NCBI GenBank assembly: GCA_946481135.1
Contig: CAMLMQ010000133.1
Span: forward strand, 1-8,488
Direction: 5' to 3'
Source: an uncultured Microbacteriaceae bacterium
GTDB taxonomy: Bacteria > Actinomycetota > Actinomycetes > Actinomycetales > Microbacteriaceae
Length of the DNA stretch: 8,488 bases
Shown here: piece by piece, positions 1-4,903 of the stretch
Position numbering within the stretch: position 1 is the stretch's first letter
Layout: each line of letters begins with the position of its first letter
Made by a program: the position numbers and the translations under genes
The notes under the pieces: generated by a model
The model's input: the letters and a program-made list of their open reading frames with translations, nothing else
Databases searched by the model: none
What the model was told of the DNA's origin: nothing

Positions 1-561
1 CAGCACGACGTTGTTGCGGTTCTTGTCGAGCTCGAGGATCTTCGCCTCGATCTCCTGCTCCAGGTAGGGGGTCAGGTCGCGCACGCGGCGCAGCTCGATG
101 AGCGACGCGGGGAGGAAGCCGCGCAGGCCGATGTCGACGATCAGGCCGCCCTTGACGACCTCGATGACCTTGCCGGTGACGACACCGTCGGTCTCCTTGA
201 TCTTCTCGACGTCGCCCCAGGCGCGCTCGTACTGGGCGCGCTTCTTCGACAGGATGAGGCGACCCTCCTTGTCCTCCTTCTGGAGAACGAGCGCCTCGAC
301 GCTGTCGCCGACGTTGACGACCTCGGAGGGGTCGACGTCGTGCTTGATGGAGAGTTCGCGGGAGGGGATGACGCCCTCGGTCTTGTAGCCGACGTCGAGG
401 AGCACCTCGTCGCGGTCGATCTTCACGACGGTGCCCTCGATGAGGTCTCCATCGTTGAAGAACTTCAGAGTCTTCTCGACCGCGGCCAGGAAGTCGTCAG
501 CGGATCCGATGTCGTTGATCGCGATCTGCTTGGGGCCAGAAGCGGTCGTTGCGGTGGTCAT
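1..561 (-). CDS. rpsA: 30S ribosomal protein S1, 5' part (runs off left edge)
   Basis: Ribosomal protein S1 binds mRNA on the 30S subunit and helps load it for translation initiation. The visible 187 codons are read without interruption from the ATG at 559-561 to base 1. They encode an N-terminal extension and then S1-type OB folds: domain 1 at about residues 37-106 (with GTVVKIDRDEVLLDVGYKTE and ILSKKRAQ) and domain 2 from about residue 124 (VIEVVKGGLIVDIGLRGFLP). These are the signature strings of bacterial and actinobacterial S1. A GGAG Shine-Dalgarno lies 10 nt before the ATG, which supports this start. Full-length actinobacterial S1 is about 480 residues with four S1 repeats, so more than half lies outside the window. 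The gene follows the DUF3494 gene after 108 nt and shares its strand; in many actinobacteria rpsA lies directly downstream of polA. Identification is near certain. Confidence 0.97.
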   Translation of the reverse strand, partial: MTTATTASGPKQIAINDIGSADDFLAAVEKTLKFFNDGDLIEGTVVKIDRDEVLLDVGYKTEGVIPSRELSIKHDVDPSEVVNVGDSVEALVLQKEDKEGRLILSKKRAQYERAWGDVEKIKETDGVVTGKVIEVVKGGLIVDIGLRGFLPASLIELRRVRDLTPYLEQEIEAKILELDKNRNNVVL

Positions 562-645
562 GTAGTGGGTTCTCCGGATGTGGGCATACGTAGGGCCTCG
601 AACGAGGTGATGCAGGATGTGTTCGCCGAGGCAGGCGGATAGGTC

Positions 646-660
646 TCGCGTCAAACGCGA
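646..660. other. Short perfect hairpin between the DUF3494 gene and rpsA
   Basis: A 6-bp perfect inverted repeat (TCGCGT, loop CAA, ACGCGA) lies 9 nt past the DUF3494 stop codon and about 85 nt ahead of rpsA. There is no T-run after it on the minus strand, so it is not a classic intrinsic terminator. It could be a weak terminator or part of the rpsA leader. The remaining bases of this 108-nt gap show only the rpsA Shine-Dalgarno. Confidence 0.25.
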
Positions 661-666
661 CTCTCT

Positions 667-696
667 AGCCTAGCGTCTCCGGGCACCCGACGCCAC
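667..696 (-). promoter_or_regulatory. Possible rpsA promoter overlapping the DUF3494 stop
   Basis: On the minus strand a TAGGCT hexamer (672-667) fits the TANNNT form of an actinobacterial -10 box. A weak GTGGCG (696-691) lies 18 nt upstream in the -35 position. Transcription would begin near 660 and give rpsA a leader of about 100 nt that contains the small hairpin at 646-660. The same hexamer and spacing recur before the DUF885 gene, which is the main reason to list it. The -35 match is only 3 of 6, and TAG here is also the DUF3494 stop codon, so chance is a fair alternative. Confidence 0.2.
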
Positions 697-1754
697 GTGT
701 CGCGGAGCGCGTCGCACCCGCAGCAGGATGATCCCGGCCGCGAGGGCGGCGAGCGCCGGGGCGGATGCGAGCGTCGCCGCGCCCGTCGCCGGCAGCATCG
801 GGGCCGCCGCGGAGGCCGTCACCGTGAGGGTGATGATCGTCGAGGCGTCGGGCGCGACGCCGTTGCCCGCCGTCACGGCGAAGGTCGGCGCGGGCGTGCC
901 CGTCGCCGACACCGTGAAGGCGTACGACTCGCCGACGGTCGCGTCGACCGGCGAACCCGACGTGAACACGGGGCCCCCGTTCGTGCCGACCGTGCCGGCG
1001 GCGGCGCAGCCGGTCGGAACCGTGACGTCCGTGGTGTCGAGCGTCACGGCGGCACCGGCGGCGAGCAGCCGACCGACGACATCCGTGCCTGTCGTCGCGG
1101 TGATCGACTGCTCGGCCATCACCGTGCCGACGAAGTCGCTGTCGGTGCCGAGCGTGGCCGACGAGCCGACCCGCCAGAAGACGTTGCACGCGCTCGCGCC
1201 GCCGGTGAGGACGATCGCGCTCGCCGAGCCCGTGACGAGAGTCGTCGACGCGGTGAACACCCACACCGAGGTCGCCGAACCGGCGAGGGTGAGGATGCCC
1301 CCGCCGTCCAGGCTGAGTTCGCCCCCCGAGTAGACCCCGGGTACGAGCGACAATCCGGTGAGGTTGCCGAGGCCCGAGACGGTCGGGGTGAGGCTCGCCG
1401 CCGTCGACATCGCGGCGTCGAGGTCGAGCTGGGCCTGGTCGGTGACGGCGTCGGTCGGGTGGAAGGTGCTTCCCCCGAGATGGTGCCCGGCGGGAAGCCG
1501 CCGAGCGACGTGCCCGGGCTGAGTCCGACGTCGCCGTCGATCACCGAGGGTCCCGTGTTGGTGACGTCGCTCGCCCCGAGCACGCCGAACGGTTCGGCGG
1601 TCCCGAGGTCGATCGGCCCGTCGATGGTCGTCGCCCCCCAGGCGCCACCGACGGGCGTCAGCGCGAGACCGAGCGCGGCCAGAAGCGCGACGGTCGCGAT
1701 CGCCCCCCGGCGATCCGACCTGAGACTGCGTACTTCGGCCACGAGGGCCCCCAC
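670..1754 (-). pseudogene. DUF3494 (ice-binding-like) LPXTG-anchored surface protein, frameshifted
   Basis: This gene encodes a secreted, wall-anchored protein with a DUF3494 domain, the beta-helical fold of ice-binding proteins and of adhesin-like surface proteins. With the frame restored it is about 361 residues. Residues 1-40 form a signal peptide (basic RSDRR, then a hydrophobic stretch, likely cleavage after AWG). DUF3494 spans about 48-250 (FGVLGASDVTNTG, GDVGLSPGTS, GFPPGT, TDAVTDQAQLDLDAA, LVPGVYSGG, VWVFTA, NVFWRVGSSATLGT). A short Ig-like piece follows at about 255-315. LPATG is at 321-325, then a hydrophobic helix and an Arg-rich tail, which is a sortase signal. The frame breaks in five Gs at 1472-1476: one more G joins GFPPGTISG to GSTFHPTDAV. 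The GTG at 1754 is chosen because it precedes the signal peptide and has GGAGG 14 nt upstream; GTG at 1742 is possible. It could be a sequencing error, a true null or phase variation. The ligand is unknown; ice binding is only one option in this family. Confidence 0.8.
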
Positions 1755-1801
1755 CGCTGTCCGGGTCGCCTCCGTCCACTGGACGGATCGGTCTACCCCG
1801 G

Positions 1802-1820
1802 TTGAGTCAGGCTTACCAGG
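1802..1820. promoter_or_regulatory. DtxR/IdeR-like palindrome upstream of the DUF3494 gene
   Basis: On the minus strand CCTGGTAAGCCTGACTCAA matches the DtxR/IdeR operator consensus (TWAGGTWAGSCTWACCTWA) at 13 of 19 positions by my hand alignment. The GGTAAGCCT core is intact and the right arm is poor. It ends 47 nt before the proposed GTG start, a plausible operator position. If real it would tie this surface protein to iron or manganese status. The match is below what I would call a strong site. Confidence 0.22.
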
Positions 1821-1821
1821 T

Positions 1822-1841
1822 TCTCGTCCCGTGAAACGAGA
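1822..1841. other. Inverted repeat in the DUF3494 upstream region
   Basis: TCTCGT (1822-1827) and ACGAGA (1836-1841) form a perfect 6-bp stem with an 8-nt loop, directly beside the DtxR-like site. It could be a second operator half-site pair or a hairpin at the end of the upstream transcript. No T-run follows it. The loop and right arm give a GTTTCACGGGAC string on the minus strand that only partly resembles parS. Confidence 0.25.
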
Positions 1842-1880
1842 CTCCCAGGTACGGAGCGCGACGACACCCGGTTTCGCGGG

Positions 1881-1898
1881 CCCCCTCCCCGGAGTGGG
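1881..1898 (-). terminator. Possible GC-rich terminator after the epimerase gene
   Basis: Within the 152-nt gap, 9 nt past the epimerase stop, CCCCCTC can pair with GAGTGGGG across a 4-nt loop (3 + 4 bp with one mismatch). The hairpin is very GC-rich but has no T-run on the minus strand. High-GC actinobacteria often use such T-poor hairpins, so it may end the upstream transcription unit. The low sequence complexity makes chance pairing easy. Confidence 0.3.
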
Positions 1899-1906
1899 GG
1901 TGCCGC

Positions 1907-2866
1907 CTAGTGCCCGCGGCGCGCGGCCGCGACCGCGTCCACGGCGCCCTGGATCTCGGGATGCCGGAAGGCGTACCCGGCGGCGACGAGTCGCTCCGGC
2001 ACGACCCAGCGGCTCTTCAGCACGAGTTCGGTCTCGGTGCGGATCAGCCAGGAACCCGGCTCGAGCAGCCATCGGTGCAGGGGAAGGCCGAACGGCATCC
2101 CGATCGCGCGGCGGATCGCCCGCATGACCCCGACGCTGTCGGTCGGGTTCGGGGACGAGAGGTTGACGACGCCCTCCACCTCGGGATGTGTGATGAGGAA
2201 GCGGATGACGCCGAGTACGTCGTCGAGGTGCACCCACGAGAACCGCTGACGCCCGCCGCGCGCGCCGTACTCGTGGAGCGTGCCGGCGGCGACCCGGCGA
2301 CGCGCACGGAACCAGGGTCCGTCGAGCTGCGGACCGCCGAAGCCGATTCGGGCGAGTCCGATGAGCGGCTCGAGCGCGCCGCCGTCGCCGAGGACGATCG
2401 CCGTGCGCAGCGCCACTCGCCGCGTCCGCGGCAGCTCCCCTGCGAAGAACGCCTCCTCCCACGCGCGGGCGACGTCGACAGAGAAGCCGGCGCCGAGCTC
2501 GCCGGTCGACTCGGTCATCGCGCGGTCTTCGGCGTGCCGGTAGATCGTCGCGGTCGAGGAGTTGAGCCACAGCGGGGGTGGCCGGTCGGCCGACGCGATC
2601 GCCGCGCCGAGCTCCCGCGTGGTGTCGATGCGCGACCGCAGGATCTCCCGACGGTTCGCCTCGTCGTACCGGCAGTTGACGCTCTTCCCCGCGAGGTTGA
2701 GCACGACATCGGCGCCGTCGACGAGCGAACGGATGCCGTCGGCGTCGCCCCAGCGCGCGTCCGCCGTTCCGCGCCCGATCGTCGCGACCTCGTCGCCGTC
2801 GGCCCGGAACGCGTCGGCGAGATGCCGGCCCATGAAGCCCGACGCACCGGCGATGACGACCCTCAC
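1907..2866 (-). CDS. TIGR01777 family NAD(P)-binding epimerase-like protein
   Basis: This is a 319-residue extended short-chain dehydrogenase-like protein of the TIGR01777 (YfcH/SulA-like) family. The substrate and reaction are not established for this family. The N-terminus shows the Rossmann glycine motif GASGFMG (residues 7-13), then NLAGKSVNCRY (57-67), SRIDTTR (78-84), NSSTATIY (102-109), and RFSWVHLDDVLGVI (208-221). The C-terminal DUF1731 part has ELVLKSRWVVPERL and AGYAF. Between GFGGPQ and RQRFSWVH there are roughly 25 extra residues (about 181-206) compared with short family members such as E. coli YfcH. I believe this insert occurs in an actinobacterial branch. Start is the GTG at 2866, where the glycine motif begins at once; GGGGA lies about 7 nt upstream. 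The gene begins 31 nt after the DUF885 stop, consistent with an operon. Cytosolic by appearance: no signal peptide or membrane segment. Confidence 0.9.
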   Translation of the reverse strand: MRVVIAGASGFMGRHLADAFRADGDEVATIGRGTADARWGDADGIRSLVDGADVVLNLAGKSVNCRYDEANRREILRSRIDTTRELGAAIASADRPPPLWLNSSTATIYRHAEDRAMTESTGELGAGFSVDVARAWEEAFFAGELPRTRRVALRTAIVLGDGGALEPLIGLARIGFGGPQLDGPWFRARRRVAAGTLHEYGARGGRQRFSWVHLDDVLGVIRFLITHPEVEGVVNLSSPNPTDSVGVMRAIRRAIGMPFGLPLHRWLLEPGSWLIRTETELVLKSRWVVPERLVAAGYAFRHPEIQGAVDAVAAARRGH

Positions 2867-2867
2867 C

Positions 2868-2881
2868 CGCGGGTCCCCGCG
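2868..2881. other. Perfect inverted repeat over the epimerase ribosome-binding site
   Basis: On the minus strand CGCGGG, GA, CCCGCG is a perfect palindrome ending 1 nt before the GTG start and covering the GGGGA Shine-Dalgarno. If it folds, it would hide the site unless ribosomes finishing the DUF885 gene 31 nt upstream open it, i.e. translational coupling. In DNA this GC-rich, such a short palindrome can arise by chance. Confidence 0.25.
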
Positions 2882-2897
2882 CTCCCCCGCACGCGCA

Positions 2898-4577
2898 CTA
2901 CTTCAGCAGCGCCGCTCGCAGGGTGTCGAGCCCGACGCCCCCGAGGTCGAGCGCCTTCTTGTGGAAGTCCTTGAACGAGAACGCCGCACCGTCACGCTCC
3001 TGCGCGGCATCCCGGATCTGCTCCCAGATGCGCTGACCCACCTTGTAGGAGGGAGCCTGCCCCGGCCACCCGAGGTAGCGGTTGACTTCGAAGCGGATGA
3101 AGGAGTCGTTCATGTTGACGTTGTCGCGCATGAACGCGAGCGCGTAGTCGGCGTCCCACGTACCCTGGCCGTCGAGCCGCGGCTTGCCGAGGTGCACACC
3201 GATGTCGAGGACGACACGGGCCGCGCGCATGCGCTGGCCGTCGAGCATCCCGAGTCGGTCGGCGGGGTCGTCCAGGTAGCCGAGTTCTTCCATGAGACGT
3301 TCGGCGTAGAGGGCCCAGCCCTCCGCGTGACCGCTCGTACCGCCGAGCTGCCGCCGCCAGAGGTTGAGGGTCGCGCGGTTGTAGACGGCTTGGCCGATCT
3401 GCAGGTGATGACCCGGCACGCCCTCGTGGTAGACCGTCGTGAGCTCACGCCACGTGTCGAACTCGGTGACGCCCTCGGGGACGCTCCACCACATCCGCCC
3501 CGGACGCGAGAAGTCGTCGGCCGGACCCGTGTAGTAGATGCCGCCCTCCTGGGTGGGCGCGATCATGCACTCCAACTGCTTGATGGGGTCGGCGATCTCG
3601 AAGTGGTCGCGCGAGAGCTCGGCGACGGCGCGGTCGCTCGTCTCCTGCATCCAACGCTGCAGCGCCTCGGTGCCGTGGAGCTTCCGCGCCGGGTCCTTCT
3701 CGAGCGCCTCGATGGCGTCGTGCACCGACCCGCCGGGCACGATCTCACCGGCGATGCGCGTCTGCTCGTCGACCATGCGCGCGAGCTCCTCGATGCCCCA
3801 CTCGTACGTCTCGTCGAGGTCGATCTTCGCGCCGAGGAAATGGCGGGACCGCAGGGCGTAGAGCTCACGCCCGACGGCGTCCGTCTCCCCCGCCTTCGGC
3901 GCCAGCTCGGTCTCGAGGAACTTCGCGAGGCGCCCGTAGGCGGACGCCGAGGCCTCGGCGCCCTTCCGCAGGTCGTTCCGCAGCGACTCGGGCAGCTCGC
4001 CGCCGTCGCCGAGCTTCGCCGCGCCCGTGAAGTCGAAGAAGAAACCGAGCGGATCGCCGTGCTTGCGGGCCTGCTCGGCGACCTCGGCCACCTGACGGCG
4101 TGCGGGCACGGATCCCTCGGCGATGCCCTTCCGCAGCGTCTCGATGTAGCCGTCGATCGCGCCCGGCAGGTTGCCGAGGCGCGTCGAGATGACCGACCAG
4201 TCCCCCTCGGTGCCGGTGGGCATGAGGTCGAAGATGTCACGAATGCCCTGCGCGGGCGACGCGATGACGTTGAGGTCGCGCAGATAGTAGCCCGCGTCGG
4301 CGGAGGCGATCTCGAGTTCGAGCTCGGCGGAGAGGTCGGCCTTCGTGACCTCGTCGACGTCGTCGACCGGCGCCTCGGCCCCGAGCGCGGCGAGCACCTT
4401 GTTCGCCTCGGCGAGGTAGCGTGCGTGCCCCGCGGGCGAGTAGTCGCCGATCTCGCCGACCCGTCCCTCGACGCCCATCCAGATCGCCGTGTCGGGATCG
4501 AGGTCCACCATCGTGGCGACCCAGTCCTCGGCGATCCGGTCGATCTTCGTGGCGGGACGGTTCGGCTGTTCGCTCAT
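2898..4577 (-). CDS. DUF885 family metallopeptidase-like protein
   Basis: This 559-residue protein belongs to DUF885 (PF05960), a bacterial family regarded as zinc-metallopeptidase-like. Substrates are largely unknown. The diagnostic string is VYHEGVPGHHLQIGQAVYN at about residues 382-400, with H384, E385 and H390 as the likely metal and catalytic residues. A second conserved segment, GHAEGWALYAERLMEELG (about 416-433), supplies a further Glu (E419). Near the C-terminus SYKVGQRIWEQIRDAA matches the family's conserved tail. The N-terminal half is mostly acidic and helical (for example LSAELELEI). There is no signal peptide, so it is probably cytosolic, and its length is typical. The ATG at 4577 gives the usual N-terminus. 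It has no good Shine-Dalgarno, but a TAGGCT box ends 6 nt before it, which suggests leaderless initiation. It follows ptsH by 32 nt and precedes the epimerase gene by 31 nt. Confidence 0.93.
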   Translation of the reverse strand: MSEQPNRPATKIDRIAEDWVATMVDLDPDTAIWMGVEGRVGEIGDYSPAGHARYLAEANKVLAALGAEAPVDDVDEVTKADLSAELELEIASADAGYYLRDLNVIASPAQGIRDIFDLMPTGTEGDWSVISTRLGNLPGAIDGYIETLRKGIAEGSVPARRQVAEVAEQARKHGDPLGFFFDFTGAAKLGDGGELPESLRNDLRKGAEASASAYGRLAKFLETELAPKAGETDAVGRELYALRSRHFLGAKIDLDETYEWGIEELARMVDEQTRIAGEIVPGGSVHDAIEALEKDPARKLHGTEALQRWMQETSDRAVAELSRDHFEIADPIKQLECMIAPTQEGGIYYTGPADDFSRPGRMWWSVPEGVTEFDTWRELTTVYHEGVPGHHLQIGQAVYNRATLNLWRRQLGGTSGHAEGWALYAERLMEELGYLDDPADRLGMLDGQRMRAARVVLDIGVHLGKPRLDGQGTWDADYALAFMRDNVNMNDSFIRFEVNRYLGWPGQAPSYKVGQRIWEQIRDAAQERDGAAFSFKDFHKKALDLGGVGLDTLRAALLK

Positions 4578-4583
4578 GGAGCC

Positions 4584-4613
4584 AGCCTAGAACGGCGCTC
4601 CGACGGTCGTCAC
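4584..4613 (-). promoter_or_regulatory. Candidate leaderless promoter for the DUF885 gene
   Basis: On the minus strand GTGACG (4613-4608) and TAGGCT (4589-4584) are spaced by 18 nt like -35 and -10 boxes. The -10 box ends exactly 6 nt before the ATG at 4577, so transcription would start at or next to the A of the start codon. The -35 box overlaps the ptsH stop codon (TGA at 4612-4610). The absence of a nearby Shine-Dalgarno fits a leaderless mRNA, which is common in actinobacteria. Confidence 0.45.
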
Positions 4614-4867
4614 TCCTCGGCGAGGTCGCGTTCGAGGAGGGCGATGAGGGTGTCGACCGCCGCGGGATCGTCGGCGCGGACCGTGACCTCGTCGCCGTGG
4701 TTCACGTCGAGCGAGAGGATGCCGAGGATGCTGGCCGCATCGACGGAGCGACCGTGCGCCGTCAACGTCATCGGCACACCGGTGCCGGCCGCCGCGAGGC
4801 TGACGAGCGACGCGGGTCGCGCGTGCAAGCCGATACGCGACGCGACGACGGTGGTGCGTTCCGGCAT
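4610..4867 (-). CDS. ptsH: HPr family phosphocarrier protein
   Basis: HPr takes a phosphate from enzyme I on a histidine and passes it to sugar-specific EIIA domains of the PTS in the cytosol. The 85-residue length is standard. IGLHARPA occupies residues 12-19 and places the phosphorylated His exactly at position 15 with Arg17 after it. Ser46 (DAASILGILSLDV) sits at the position of the regulatory serine known from Firmicute HPr; whether it is phosphorylated here is unknown. The C-terminal helix (VDTLIALLERDLAEE) is typical. A GGGGGGA Shine-Dalgarno precedes the ATG at 4867 by 4 nt. The gene starts 36 nt after the polA stop. No enzyme I, EII or HPr kinase gene is in the window, so this HPr stands apart from other PTS genes. 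Confidence 0.95.
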   Translation of the reverse strand: MPERTTVVASRIGLHARPASLVSLAAAGTGVPMTLTAHGRSVDAASILGILSLDVNHGDEVTVRADDPAAVDTLIALLERDLAEE

Positions 4868-4903
4868 GAGGTCCCCCCGGGGTCGGTGCGCGGCGGGCCT
4901 GCG

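Noticed and set aside
649..654. TTGACG on the minus strand as a -35 box for rpsA
   Set aside because: No TANNNT box occurs 16-19 nt downstream, and the hexamer is part of the small hairpin at 646-660.
1823..1838. parS-like sequence (minus strand CGTTTCACGGGACGAG)
   Set aside because: Only about 11 of 16 positions fit the parS consensus and the right half is not palindromic. No parAB genes are in view.
697..2127. Long plus-strand frame over the DUF3494 gene and the epimerase end
   Set aside because: Arg/Gly-rich mirror sequence; the minus strand carries clear DUF3494 and epimerase motifs over the same bases.
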